Shown: piece after piece, positions 19,247 through 33,475 of the stretch
How the letters are laid out: each line of letters begins with the position of its first letter
How positions within the stretch are numbered: position 1 is the stretch's first letter
From: Nemopilema nomurai
Lineage: Eukaryota; Cnidaria; Scyphozoa; Rhizostomeae; Rhizostomatidae
Direction: 5' to 3'
DNA length: 64,000 nt
NCBI GenBank assembly: GCA_003864495.1
Contig: ML133479.1
Coordinates: 989,223 to 1,053,222, forward strand
Made by a program: the position numbers and the translations under genes
The notes under the pieces: model-generated
Told to the model about the DNA's origin: nothing
What the model saw: only the letters and a program-made list of their open reading frames with translations
Databases searched by the model: none

Positions 19247-22200
19247 TTAAAGTGCATAAAGCTGACCTAGCTTGCCAAGAATGCTGTCTATTCGCTCAAT
19301 TAAAGTTTGTAAATAGCTTTTGAAATCTTGGTCCTCCTCGTGTTTTATTTCGTTATTCAAATAGTTTCTAACTTTTAACAACTTTGCCCTTAGGTTACCC
19401 TGATTGAAGTGAAGCTTGCATTCATCTGTTGATGCTACAATGGCAACCAGCAGCTTCTCTAAACTGTCATAATCTTTGGTATTGAGCTGTTTTGGAAGAA
19501 GCTGGCACCATCCTCTTTTTATCAATGCTTTCATCAAAGGGGTTCTAGGGATTGAAGCATAACAATAAGAAGACGGCACTAGCCATCAAAATTGAGAAGA
19601 GCGCGTCACGTACACGTTGCGATATAACAGAACAAGGGATAGGGTTAGGAGTAAAGGGGTTATGACATGACATAGATAAAAGGATTCTAATGTCTCAGAA
19701 CTAATTCAAAAGGAGGAATACAGTACTGCTGCATCTACTTGATACAAAACCAGCCTGTTGTGACATGAAGTCTTTAAATTCCATTGAACAAAGAAACGGT
19801 TTTGGAAGAAATTAGCTTGAAGTTCACACAAATTGGGATTAGTGTTTTCTACCTCGGCGAAATGCGAGAAATTAGTAACGATCAAAGTTACTTTGGGTCA
19901 AAAAACGAGAACCTCAATCCACAAGAAGAACAACAACTAGAAAACACAAAGCCTTAAATTGCAAACATTTCCAGAAGAGCTTTATCAATAAAGAAATAGA
20001 GGAAGATATGAACGAAAAACAAACCTTTCGTCTTCCCTCATCTTCCCTTGTTTGACCATTGATCCTTTGACGTCATTTTGCTCAACAATCAGATCAGACA
20101 CTAGAGTGACCGCTTTGATCTTTATAGCAGCTGATTCGTCTTTTTCAATGCACTTCAGCAGTATGTTCAATCCATCAAGTTTTAAAAACACGATCTGGGA
20201 CTTTGAGTTGGTCCTTACAAGAGCCGACAGAGCGAACAATGCCGTCTTTCGCAGACGCTGCACAGGCGAGAAGGAAATTTGCCTCAAAAGAGACTGCATG
20301 GCACCGTGCTCCAGGGCAGCCAGCTGTGCCTTCGGGTTGCTAGAAGATACAACAGCCAGTGATTTCTTTCACGCGATTCAAAACATGAAACATAGACATC
20401 TATATATAGGCCGTCATCGTATTGCTGGTTTGGCTTTTAAAAATATAACTTAAAAAGATAAAACACCCTGGCAGCTAAATAGATAGAGTCATTTAAAAAG
20501 ATAAAGTCATATAAATAAATAAAGTCATTTGATTTCTCAGATCCAGCGAAAACTAACAATCTGCGAGTATTTCGATTCTCTTTCGCCACGCTTGCTTCGA
20601 AATACGTTGACTTTACGTACTTACTCTGGCCAGAGAAGAAATCTGTAGAAAACTGTTTTAGTATACTTCATGAAAGCAACTTACTTGTTTGTCTATTTGT
20701 TTAGAGAGGTGTAGAAAATGGCAGTGCAAATCGCTAATTCTTTTACTGCTAAATTACCGAGCAGACAAACCGTTTTACAGAGTAGAGTGGTGATTTACCA
20801 AAATGATATGTCTATGTTCGATGATGTTGAGTAGTAATATAGGATGCGATGTATAGGTATATCTAGGCAGCATGTCATCTCGATTAAACTGATTAATAAA
20901 TTCAAATAAATGAGTATAAATGGCTTGTTTGGAATGCAAGCAAACTATTTCACATATAAAAAAGTTACTTTTTTCAAGACTATGCAGTTATTTTAGTAAT
21001 GGCCCCACTGCAACAAGGCTTTATCTTTAGTTTCAATGTGACACTTAAACCTGTGTTGAATTGCATCAATAGGTTTATTTTCAATGCATCTAGATGTTTT
21101 TAAATTTTTACAAAAGAATAATTTTGTCACTAAGCTAAATATTATTCTTTGAAATAATAACAGTACTCATTCAGATTGTGTTGATAGTTTATGTTGGCTT
21201 ACTCGTCTTGGCAAAACTAAACTCTTACCATGAGAAAATGATACAGCTGATAAACACATACTAATGTTTTATTGAAAGGAAGAAAACAAACAGATTTTGA
21301 GGGCTTTGGCAAATGAAGCAACCTGAGTTTGCTGTAGATCAAAATACAATGAAATCAAAATCTGCATTTAGTAAAAGTATGACTGCATATGCCTTATGCT
21401 CAATTTTAAACAGTTTTGGATAGTACAGGAATAAGAAAAGGTAGATATCTGAAAGTAAGACACTGGGCCAGCATCAAAAGTTAAAGATGAAAAGGGAGTA
21501 CTTGATATGACAGTATAGTTATCTAAAAGTAGCTTGATTCAACCAAGCACCAATGCTACCAATCTACTAATAACTTTCTGAATCTCTGGTAAAAATTATG
21601 TACATACCTTTGGACAGCAGCCCCTATAACTTTAGCAGCTTTTTCCTGCAGCTTCACATCCGAGTTGTTAAGATAGCCAATGACAACTTGCAGTCCCTCC
21701 ATATTTTCCAAATCTACGGCATTGTCAATTTGATGAACATAATATTCCAAATCTTCCAGTGCTTTGGTTTGCTCCTCTTTAGTTGCATTCTCAGCTCTTA
21801 GCACCTCCACACTTATTTTCATTAACTGTGCATCAGATTTGACCTTCCATCCAACATGATCCTCTAGCTCTTTGCGAATCTCCTCAATTGACCTGAACTT
21901 TTGCTTCACTGAAAATTGAAATCAAAGGAATTTTTTTACTTATGCTATTACACAATTTAAATAACAGCAAAAAGAACCTAAGTCAAGGCAATTTGGAGCA
22001 GCAAAAGGCATTATGGGATGCATGAACATTGCATTGCTCCTGGTTCCTTTTTAAAATCACCCTGATGAGAAGGATGTTGTTAATGATGGGCTGAAAATAG
22101 GAAAACCTTTCTGGTTAGGCATCATGTACTCTGCTTTGAATAGGATCTTAGTAGCATTGATGATACATAGCACCAAATTGTTTGGGGTAGTCAAATGAAC

Positions 22201-24197
22201 AGGTAAAAAATTCTAAAAAAGATTATTCGAACTGTTTATATCACAATATCTAGATTGTATGAAACAAATACCTTTCTATGGCTTGAACTATAAGCAAGCA
22301 GGTTTAAAAAAATAGGGATTCCTTAAATCTTTTTACTAACTATCAAATAAAAACAACTTTGTAAAATAATCCTGACTTAATTTTATTTTCTTAGAAATCT
22401 ATGTGCATTATTTCTTAAGCTTTCAAAAGAAGAACAAGAGTTCCAAAAAGTTGATTTCTTTCATGTATACATATATCTCTTTTATCCTCAATCTTATTAG
22501 AAAAAAATGAAACATTTTCAAAAACCTGCTTCACTTCTTGATATTTCCTGTCCATCAGATTTTGTGTCATCATGAAACTTGTCCCTGAAGTCCTTTAGAG
22601 CATCCTTTAAATGTTGCTTTGTAAAATAGATTTTATCTGATTCTGGATAATTCTCAGGCTTTTCCTTCACTTCATCGCTCATGATAATATTTGGTCCATT
22701 GTGATGCTTTTCTTCAGGTACCTGATTGTGCCCTGAAAACATTTAGATCATCAATAAGACATTAGGAAAAGAGATATAAGGATTGTTAATATGAACTTGG
22801 AAAGCATAAAAATTTTCTTAAGAATTCATTGAATTTTTCAAATAGTCTTGAGATGATTGATTTAATGCAAATGTATAGATATGATAGATTAAACAAGATT
22901 ACTAAACATAAGAAATGCTACCAATACTTGAAGATGCAATCAATGAAGAAAAGTGGAACAATGTAGCAGCATGTGTGTAAATATCATTACAGTGAGATAG
23001 AGGGGATGATATTAGATGCCCATAATTAATAAGACATAAAATAAAATAAGATAAAAAAATAAAATTACAAAAAACCTAAAACCTGAGTTACAGTTAGTAA
23101 GTCTATTCCAGACTTTAGTCTAAGAAGAAATCATGAATTGGTACTCAAAGCTTCATAAAATCATGCACAAATTATATATATGCAGTCTTATCTCTCAAAC
23201 TAGAAATTATGAGAGAAACAACTTTATCTTAGAGTTTCAAATTTTAGATTAAAAACCATTTCAGAGTCCCCAAACCTTCATCTTGCTTGATTTTCTGCTT
23301 TAAAAACCTTTTCCCATCATCTCCATCCATAAGTTTGGCTTCTTTGAGGCCTGTCTGAAGGTTCATTCTAATATCAGCCCTGAAGGAACACTTTGGCCTT
23401 CCTTGACTACCTGCCATTCTTTCGTTGGAAAAAATGGTTCAGCATTCTTGTCCAGAAAGCTTTCATTAGTTTTTTCCACAGTTGCTCTTACAATGTCTTC
23501 TGTAGAAGCATCTTCAGGTGTGTCAACCAAAATAAGACCAGTGTCTTGGCCACCTTTGTAAGGAAAGTTGAAATTTGAAAAAGCGTTACTTATTTGTTGA
23601 TGGTAGTTTTCTTACATGCGTTAAAAATTTGTCATTTAGGTCCACAATTATCTTGAATAGTAAGGTACTTTCTCGGTTTTGACAATTTTAAGCGGACAAG
23701 CAAGACACTTTGTTTTGAAAAGTCATCATATCTTTTACAACTAAGAATTGCATAAAACATAAAGCATTCAATATACATTAGCAGAAGTTTTCTTAAAGAA
23801 CTTGCCGAGAAACTCTTAAGGTTGTTATTTAAAGCCTTCAATGAAGGTAATAATCATCATTTGAAGATAGACAATTCTTTAGCACAATGTAACATTGAAT
23901 GTTTGAAACACTTTTAGGATATCTAAGCACGTGTGATTCTTAGCACAAAACCCCAACCCCGACGCTAGTACGTCTTATGTGGTGAAAATTTATACTAGCG
24001 GCAATACCTAGATCACACGCCAAACGAGGACATTCGTGAACCGTCTAACGAGTAACAAATAATCAAATGAGTATCAAGAACTAGGCCCGGTAACTTCAAA
24101 ATGACAGATCATTAAAATATTGATTTTCAAAACAGCACTTACCTGATACTGCAAAAATAAGTACGAGAAAGAATACAGATAGCTTCATCTTGTTCAT
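19247..24197 (-). CDS. SIL1: SIL1 nucleotide exchange factor for the ER Hsp70 BiP
   Basis: Six exons in transcript order: 24197-24143, 23553-23276, 22732-22526, 21908-21608, 20339-20025, 19544-19247. About 484 residues are expected (human SIL1 has 461). Exon 1 encodes a signal peptide (MKLSVFFLVLIFAVSG). Exon 2 carries the SIL1 signature FFPTKEWQVVKEGQ and then MNLQTGLKEAKL. Exons 4-6 form the armadillo-like repeats, including VQRLRKTALFALSALVR. SIL1 binds the BiP ATPase domain in the ER lumen and promotes ADP release. Exon 2 has a frame break at 23378-23380, where CCC stands in place of the CCCC needed to join the two conserved halves; with that base the exon phases fit exactly. The protein ends GQLYAL, with no KDEL-like ER-retention signal. 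Confidence 0.92.
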
Positions 24198-25857
24198 AAA
24201 ACTTGCTGCTTATTGATTACAAGTTTCATCACAACTTTCCCCATTCACGATTAACAGCCATATTTATTATTGTCACAATTCCCTTGGTTCCCTGTGATCA
24301 TATGATTTGGTCCATTCTTATTGGTCAATCAATCATGACATCATATATTTCTCTGCGCTTGCTGCCACGTTATTTAGAAAAGGAAGTGCATGATGCAATT
24401 TGGCGAATTTTAAGGCAAAAAAACTATTAAAAATGGTACTGACACGTAAGATCATTTTCATTCTCTCAAATTGTCATGTGGAAGTATGTTGAGAGCTGTA
24501 GATCGGTCACCTTCTATGGCATGACAAGGACATACCGATGACAAGGACATACCGATCTACTATATTCCAGGACAAAAACAAACAACTCTTCCAAAAATTG
24601 TTCTGAAATTTCAGAAGTCCCCATGTACAAAATAAAAAGTCTAGATATTCTCCTGTTACTTCTCTCTCGTCGGTTAAAAAATTCGCTTTCCAAATTCAAA
24701 TACATATATATCTATTCATATCTTTCTATATAATTTAACGCCATAGTTTTACTTGAAAATATAAGTAATATATCACAAAGCATACCAAATAGACTAATTG
24801 CCAAATATCACAGAAAGGAAAACAAATATCATTAATTACAACTTTGAGGTCCAATTTCAGGTCATGGGGTACCAAACTATTGTTTGAAAACAAAAAGGTG
24901 GAATTTTGCTGCATTAAGCCTGTGAAATTTTACTAAATTAACAAAAGTCTACAGGTTTGAAAAGGATGTTCAAAATCGGTTGGATTTCAATAACCAGAAG
25001 CAAAAAAATTACTTCTTCTAAAATAAAAAGTTAGGTATGCATGAAGTAGCTTTGTTTCACCCTGGTTTTAAAAAATCAATACTAAAACAGACAGATGTTT
25101 GCTGGCTAGAATGTCGCCTGGCTAATATCAATTTTCTAACTAACTATGCCTAGTAATGTATTTTTTCTATTCAACATATATAAATACTTCTGAGCTACTG
25201 ACCACGAGAAAAGTTCCCCACGGTGAATACAATTAATGGGGTGTTAATGCCCCTTTAGAAATGCACTGATCTAGGCTAAGAAAATTTTAAAACTTTCACA
25301 AAATGACAGAACTAAAGTTTTGTGTTGAAGACTCTAGTATTCGAAATTGGGAATGTGCCCATGGGAAATAGGGGGCAAGCGAAGTAAAAAAGGAAATATG
25401 GGAAAGTTTTGGCCACTGCTTGATAAAAAATTCTGCTGGAGAAATTTTCGAATACTTATTTTCGAAATAAACAACTCAAAAACTAATAATGGACGTGCTT
25501 TCACAGGCCCCAAGAGTCGTCATGCTGATAAAAGCCTATGAGAGACTTCGTGCCTGGAAATATATATTTGAAGATTCAGCTGGTCAAAATGGCAAATAAC
25601 AGAAGGGCTAATTGAAAGGGGTGGGTTTATAATCAACAGTTGAATCAGAAACGACTGACCCATGAGCAAGCCAGAGGGATGGAAAATTGGGATTAATGAA
25701 GAACGCAACAAGTATCCGCGATTCGAGAAACTGGCATGGAAAACAAGATTTGTTCACGGAAGTTTTGGAAATAAAGTGCATTTGTCTGTAATTTAGCAAG
25801 AAAACTCCGAGACAAACCGGGTATGGGGTAACATTAAAGGTGGCACAGATGCTTCAA
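24198..25857. other. Intergenic between SIL1 5' end and B4GALT7 3' end
   Basis: AT-rich sequence with no gene recognised. A 17-18-bp direct repeat (GACAAGGACATACCGAT) occurs twice at about 24524-24559. The SIL1 promoter should lie just right of 24197, and the B4GALT7 3' untranslated region left of 25858. Confidence 0.6.
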
Positions 25858-28800
25858 TTATCTATGTTGTCTTTTAGGAAAGTCGCACCAAGGTGTCACT
25901 ATTTTATCACAAAATAAAGCTACATTTAATATTGTACAAGGACTACCGTCAATTTTCAATTCACGTCTATTAACTATTTTAAACTCCACGTTATGAAAGC
26001 CAGTTTCGTGGTCTCTCTTGAAGGAGGCCTGAAATGAAAAGGAGGCTATATAAACATGGTTGTATGAAGTCCAGATTTCGGCTTGTCATCAAAACCTTCG
26101 AACAAACTGGAAAACTATAAATTTCGGAAGAAAGACAATCTCTTTCATACAGTAGATTCTAGGAGTGGCACTAAATCAGATTAAAGCCAGTTGTTTCTTG
26201 CCACCCTGAAAAGGCCATCTTTGAAAAAACATTTAAACCGATTGCACTATAATGTTTGTTGATAATGTAATGTAATGAACAGCTGTTCGTTATTAGAGAG
26301 AGCTCATAATCATCAGCACCTCATTACAAATCAAAATAAATTAACATCTGAGATAGGAATTCCACGTCAATTACGCAAGGTTGTGATTAATTCTAACTCT
26401 TAAACTTCTAAACAGGGCCCTGGCTCACTGGTCTTTAAAGAAGCTGCGTAAAATCAGCTTTAACAAATGGGCAAAACTATGAAATCCTCATACCATGGTC
26501 GGCCGTTGGTTTCCAGATAATAATTCACAAATCATGTTTCATAGAAGCAAGCCATTAAGAAAAAACGAAGTATTGATTGAAGTTTTAACTCATGAATGGC
26601 CTGTGAGCCATTTTAGACAGCTATTTTTCGCGGATTACCTTCTTCTGTCCAAACAGACGTTTGTAGTCCCTCGGCCTTTTAACTGAATCATGTTCATGCA
26701 GAAATGTGTTGTAGCCTGTATTTATTTCCATTCCATGTCTTTGGATCTGCAGAAGAAGAAGCACTGTGATTACGTAGAAGAAGAAGAAGCGGTTACGTAG
26801 CCTACCGTGCCTGGCAATAGCATCTTGAATAATCAACGGTGTATACATTGTACATTCTACCGCCCACCCGCGAGCAATGCGCTCCACCCTCCCACAAATG
26901 TCATTCGACCACTGTCTCTCGTCAAGTGTCTGATGACGTGTATAGCTCTGTAGTAAGCATGAAAATCGTTGAAACAATTAAAAACCGTCCAATTTTCACG
27001 TCATAAGTTCTTCACTTTTTTCATAGAAAACCTAGCTCAAGCTTCACCGGTGAAAGTTTGTTGATTTCAGGACATTTTAGGACACATTTTACCACTAAAA
27101 GTTTCTGAGAAGTTTCTCAATTGGATTGCGTGCAGCGTCAGTTGGATTGGAAGAAATTGGGAATACATTGATCTATCGACTACGCCTTCGGGCCTAAGCA
27201 TGCCATCTCCTTCCACGCTACCAAAGAACCCAGAACCGTTACAATGTAGAGTGTAAAACCATGCACGGTGGTTATCTTACGTATTCAAAACAAAAATAAC
27301 AAAATGTTATTTTAGTGATTCTACATCAACCAGTGGAAGTTTCTTAAATTTTTGGCTTCTTACAGTATAGGTTTCTTACAGAAAGGGTGCAGGCGTAAAA
27401 AGCGTTCAAATATAGATCATACAATAGGCATAAAAAATACTACTTCATATCATAAATGTGAGGTGAAAACTTATTCTGTGGGAGCAATGGAAGTTTGAAT
27501 AGGAATTCATAATTCTACAGTAGCATCACAAAATGAAGCAGTGACTTGGCCTAGTCAAGGAACAATAATGGGATCCCAAGCAGATGCGGCGAAAGATGTA
27601 GAAAGTACATCGGGCTAAAGATCAGAAACATTAAACGAATCTTTGATTTTAGAAACTTAAATACCGTCCATTATTTGAACGCAGCTACATTCTTTAATTT
27701 ACTAGCAAAACCATATTTATTTCATTTATTATATTCAAAATGTATTTCAAAACTGCACTGAATATTGTACGGAGCACTCAAGTAGGCATTCTAAAAATTG
27801 GACTCCGAAAGGTTTTTCGAAAAATTGCCTGGTTTTCGAAAAACGTTTGGGAGTATGTTAACGGTAAAATGTGGAGCAACAACAACAGCAACAAACCCGG
27901 TAACCGGCCTCTGTCATTCGCATGTACAGCTCATCGTCCTCTCGCCCCCAACCCCAAAACCTGTTTGAAAGGCCATTGATCTGCAAAAGGGGGTTTACCA
28001 TCAGCGGCTTGGATTATAAAACATGTTTACAGCACTATTAATGTATCAGGGTGATCAATCCTTTATTAAAATGCCTGCTAAAAAAGATGCCAGGCTTAAG
28101 ATTGAAGAAAAACGAAATCAGGGTAACTAGCCTTAAAAAACTAAAAAATCAGAGATTAGCAAATACGAGGTTAAATACTGCAGGGCAAGGAAAAGAAAAT
28201 GCAAAACACCAGAACATGGCAAGGTTTTTGATAATCATAGATATTCACGGAAGTCTGGAAGATTTCTCGCTTTTAAGTTTCAAGTGCCCTACCCCACATA
28301 TTCTTTTGTATAACCAAGTGAATCTTACTACAGTATTTGGTCCATTAAAACTTGATTGATTGGCGGTAAAGGCTAACATAATATCTATAACTATGCATAC
28401 ACAGATAGAAAAATAAGTTGCTCTGCTCCCGAAAGGAAGTGACAGTGATATATAAGGATCAATCCTAAAGAGAAAAAGCTATTTATAAATGTAAAAAATG
28501 TGGTCACCTGCTCGAATTGCTCAACAGATAGCACCAGTATGCCACCAACAAACTTTGGGTAGTGGTACTTTGGGTGCAAATGGGGTGCAGCAACATGGAA
28601 GGGACCATCATCTGGATAACCATAGTTGAGGTCTTTATTTATTGGAAGTAAATCAACATCGTGCATTACAATGTAGTCATGTGACTCGTTTCTTGCAACA
28701 AGAAATCCAATGTTAATGAGTGATGCTCGATTGAACCTATAGACAAAACAAGAGAAGCAATTCAAATGAAGAGCAGAATGCATCAAATTTGCTTTGATAA

Positions 28801-31289
28801 TGACTCCAATTTCTAAAATTTGTTCTATGAACCGGGCATGTGAGATACCAAAAAAGCACATTTTTCCTCATTTTGCCCTCAAAATCGTAGGTAAGGCCTA
28901 TGTGAGGAGTGATCAACTTCAGTCCCCATATCTGAAAACAAGGCTTGCTATTATTGTAGGCATAAACAAAGCTTACTTTTGTTTTCGACATAAACGATTA
29001 TAACATGCAAACAAAAAGCCAAAGATGACAATGTTGATGAAGATGATGAAGCTGACTTCTTCTATCAAGACGAGAAAGTGGCACTATTCTATTAACGCTG
29101 ACCTATTCTATCAAATGGAACAGGATAAAGAAAGGACTGTCTAGAGATAAAGAAGAATTTAACGAACTTTTAACATGTTTTCAATGGCAAATAGTATAAA
29201 ACAAAACATTTTTCCTGTATTGGGGGCTTCAAACTTGGGGTATGGCTTATACGTGGGTTTTTACAGTATATGGAATGCATGAAGAACAAAAGAACAAAAG
29301 AAGGAACCCACAGTAGCAACTAACATCCCCTTGTTTTAAGCTGAAAATGACCTAAGTAAGGTTTGTCAGGGTCATCATTAAGGAAAACAAAACTGTGTAA
29401 ATTCTTCTGAGCAGTAACAAGGAAATAATATCTGATGGAGATGACAAATCTCCAAAACTAGACATAAGACAGCCTGGGTTGGTTCTGGAACCTGTTCTGT
29501 GGAACAGAATAAGCAATCAAGGGACAGCCTTAAACTGTATTTGTTAAATTTTCAAGACCCCCATTCAAGACCCATGCATGAATTGATCTTAGACTCCAGG
29601 GCATTAATATCTAGAATTTAGTGTGTAATAGAAAAGAAGCAACACTGATGAAATGACACATAGTCTGTTATCCAAGGGGTACTTGCTCATAGCTACCTAG
29701 TAACACCCAATCTGCTTATAAGAATGAGTCAAACTAATAAAAGTGGTAGTAGAACTTTGGTCTCAGGAACTTCATGCATGATGCTTTTAGAGGGCCTATA
29801 ATAGATTTGCAGCATTTATGATGCAGTTGCATCTTCTGGCTGTATTAATGACTTGCAGCCAGGCCCTTCATTTCAATACATAAATTTTCACATTAGCAAG
29901 TAATTGGCTTTTAGTGTCTCTGAGCATTTTATAACATGGCCACATCTGTGCAATTTATTTTCTTGTGGATTGAAGCTTTTGGCTGATTTTTGCATGGTTT
30001 GGTGGCTTTCAGACCCCCTATAATAGGCCCCACGTTTATTTCCCCTGGTGGCGTTTTGTGCATCCGGTGACTGGTTGCATACTCCCTAGATAGCAAACAT
30101 TGCAAAAATGAATGAAAGTATGAAAAAATATGGACATGGAATAAATTTGCAACAAACTCCACATTACAAATGCACCCTGTTAAAAGCTAGAAATCTGCTT
30201 CCCAAATTTCAATGGAAAATGCTTTGCATACCTGTGTCTATCAGCTTGATTGACAATATAGATTTTGTGTGATATTCCTTTTTTGGTCAAGTATTTGTGC
30301 ATATGAGGAACAAAATCTTGTAGTTCCTCAAACCTGTCCCTGAATGGTACTATAACAGCAAGTTGATGTGGACTGTACTCAGCCGCAGCTTCATTGCTAT
30401 CTTCATTCCCCAGCTTTGGAATTTCTTTGTGGCTATCCATTATCTGAATGATGTTCTTTGTGTCTGTAAAAATGCCCAAAACAATCAATAGCACCTGGTT
30501 TTATTAAAAAGTTTAAAGAAATGTGAAAATAAACAGGTTTCTAAGAAGAGAGAAAATTATTAGCAATTTCGAATTCTAAATGCAGATGTCTTGAAATAGA
30601 TCAATTTTACAATGGCAGCAATATGAACAACAATAAAACATTTCATTTATCACAGACAGACAGACAGACAGACAGACAAGCAGACAAGCAGACAGGCAGA
30701 CAGGCAGACAGAGTGGAATAGTTCTGTTTTATTGATATTCCTGTTAACTAATTTGTAGCTTTCCTAGGAAATTTAAGAAATCATCAACATTGTAAAAGTA
30801 CTGTTCATGAAGTCATTGGCAATGCCTCAACTGGTTTTGAATTTTAGAAATCATTATAATAGTTTCATACAATCCAAAAACAATACCTCCTTTGTTCCAC
30901 TTGCAAATAAACTTGGGGTGAAACTCCAAAACAAAGATGTATCAGCAAAAATGATAAGAGATGTCCCATAAAAATTCAACAGACATGAGAAGCAATTTTC
31001 TTGTAACTGAAACAAACCTTGTTGCCTATTTAGAGATAAAGGCCGGGACTTTCCAACATGCCTTTTATCTTTGTTATATATTTGACTGTGAGCATAAGAA
31101 ACTGGATGGTCGTTTACATTCCAAGGGTCAGCATGCACTCTCCCAGTTTCATGAGGGTGTATAGCTTGGCTCTTGGTGTTGGGCTCACACTTGAAAGTCA
31201 GCTAACAGCTTGAAAGTCAGTAGAAAGGCACCAAGGATGACAAAGGACACGTAACCAAAAAAAATCCGAAAAAGTCTGTTTGGGTTCAT
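25858..31289 (-). CDS. B4GALT7: Beta-1,4-galactosyltransferase 7 (xylosylprotein galactosyltransferase I)
   Basis: Six exons in transcript order: 31289-31018, 30463-30232, 28736-28508, 27980-27897, 26746-26639, 26028-25858. About 358 residues are expected (human 327). The start encodes a short basic tail and one membrane anchor ([13 protein letters not shown]), the type II Golgi layout. Catalytic features follow in order: [24 protein letters not shown], the metal-binding [45 protein letters not shown] and a C-terminal PCTILN...TPWC. The enzyme adds galactose from UDP-Gal to xylose in the proteoglycan linker, so it is needed for heparan and chondroitin sulfate. Exon 1 carries a 19-bp tandem duplication (31190-31208 against 31209-31220) just after the membrane anchor. 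It breaks the frame; without it all phases join. Confidence 0.95.
30653..30712. repeat. (CAGA)n tetranucleotide microsatellite in B4GALT7 intron 1
   Basis: About 60 bp of ACAG/CAGA repeats with AAGC and AGGC variants, between exons 1 and 2. Confidence 0.95.
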
Positions 31290-33475
31290 TGTCTATTAAC
31301 ACCATCCAGTTCAGTCTAGAATTTAAACAAAATAAAATTCAATTTTCTACTTGCATATCAGATATTCAGTTGCTGTCAGTAAGGTTATTTTGACTTCCAA
31401 AATTGTGGCTGTTATACAAATAAAAATGATTGTTGTTTGTATGAAACTAAGATTCCTTCTTAAAAGAAGCAAAAAATATCATATGCCTATAGACATACAG
31501 TCATAATGCAAATTATTTATAGTAATTGGTCTGCGGAATGAGTGAATGTTTCACCACTAACATTGCAAGTAAAATCTGTTAGTAATATTAATTTTCAAAG
31601 GTCTCAGCTTCAAAGGATATGTAAACTATTTTGTTCATTAGTGGCTAAATAATGAATTACTTCTAGATTGGCTTGTAAATCTGTTAATCTGGCTCTAAGC
31701 AATTTCAATTTATTTAATACTCTGTTGAAAATATATGTTTCTTAGACCTAGGAAAATTCGGATATCCTATATGTTTTGCAAGGATATAACTTGGGTTCAA
31801 CTGAATTGAAATGATAAACATATAGTACAATGCAATGCAAAGAATGTTTGTTATCTTTGTAATATAACAAACTCTTTGTTAGACTTTTTATGCAAATTGA
31901 TAAATGCAAAAGAATTACAAGCTTTTTAGATAATAAACTAAGCATGTGAAGTCTATTCACAACTCGTGATAAAGCATTCTACAATGAAAACTTGTAGATA
32001 AAATATTTGTAAGTCATAATGAAAATTTATCCACTTATACAAATACCGAGACACTTCGCTTTATAAGCGTATACATTAACGTATGTGGGTATGATAGCTA
32101 GACTTAACTGGATCTTCATAGTTTCAAATATCATCTGTATTTCAGCTTTGAAGAAAACTTTAACGTGCTGAAGAAACGTTACGCCGAAGAAGTAAACGAC
32201 ACCAACACCAAACCAACAACAACCATGGCTAGTCCAAAGCAAAAAAAAATTATACAAACAAAACCTTTAGCCGAGACGTCTTGCCTTTTTTATAGATACA
32301 GCTTCTTGCCGTAATTCGCTAATGTTCTGCTATACATTGTTTACATGCTGTCCTTAGTACACAAGCGAACGAGCCGTTCTGTAAAAAATGTCCTCGCGAC
32401 TCTGGTGTCTACGACAGTGCTAAGACATCTCTCCATGCTTGCGCTTTTGCTTGCTATAGATAATTCACCTGCTGTTGATTGAATAAGTTTTAACAGGTCA
32501 CGGTGCTATCTCAACATACGTGTCTACAGAAATCTAATCCACCATTAGAGACGCTGCCTCTATCTTCCGCCAACTTGGCCTCGTTTTGTTGAAATTGTGT
32601 GACGTAATTTCGCCAAACGCAGTTTTCTTCGCAAATTCACTTTTCCTTCCAATCGATACGTTGTTCTTAGTGCAAAAGAAAGATCGACTGACAGCCTGTA
32701 TGAGTTTTAGAAATATCTGTAGAATTTCTTTAAGCTAATTACAACTTTGCTAGGTAACATTACATCGGCGAAAAAAAATGTCTTTATAAATTTCAAGAGT
32801 GTTTGAATGTGAACAAATGCTACGTAATGTAGAAGTTGCAAATAGCAAGGAAAAGCTGCGCCATTATATTCGCATGTGTTTTTCCTGTAATCTGGGATGG
32901 GAGACAGGGACATTGTTTGATATCTGCCATATTTACTCGTTGTCTAGCCTTTGCAGGTTAAGAGTGAAAATCACGAGATGGTGGGATCCTGTCATCTTGA
33001 TCGATGAAGCTTGGTCGATGAAGCTTTGTCGATGAAGCTTGGTCGATGAAGCTTGGTCGATGAAGCTTCAGTTAAAAGTAACAAATACTTGCATAATCAG
33101 GGATCTATCTAGTTATCTATACTGTAATGGTATCTGGCTTCTGTTTGCATTGTACATTCATGTTTAGACATTGTTCCTTTTTTCAGAACATCATACAACT
33201 TTAATATCAGACTTTAGCTAGTTTTTACCACTCAACTTAAAAATAACTCGCTTACCTTTTCGGCGCAGTAACTTTCTGCGTTTGGCACGGCATACAATAA
33301 GCAAAACAGGTGTCCTCGACAAACAAAAATTGCAAATATTTTGAGTATCTTTTTCTAGCCAAGGTAACTGATGCCAACACTTAGCATAGCAGTTGAAGAT
33401 CCAAGAAGCAGGCAGCATTTCATTCATTAGCAGAATTGCAGGGAGAAAGGTGTCTTTGGGGCGGCGACTAGGCGG
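31290..33475. other. Upstream flank of B4GALT7; no gene established
   Basis: AT-rich sequence without a recognised domain. At 32998-33068 there are about five tandem copies of a 15-bp unit, GTCGATGAAGCTTGG. A minus-strand open frame at 33258-33470 ends at a plausible GTAAGC donor and has a basic C-terminal stretch, but it matches no family I know and could be chance. Confidence 0.5.

Noticed and set aside
20052..20453. 133-codon plus-strand frame
   Set aside because: Shadow of SIL1 exon 5 on the opposite strand.
28391..28507. Extension of B4GALT7 exon 3 as an open frame beyond its donor
   Set aside because: Sequence after 28508 loses family similarity. The GTGACC donor and the [10 protein letters not shown] exon at 27897-27980 account for the continuation.
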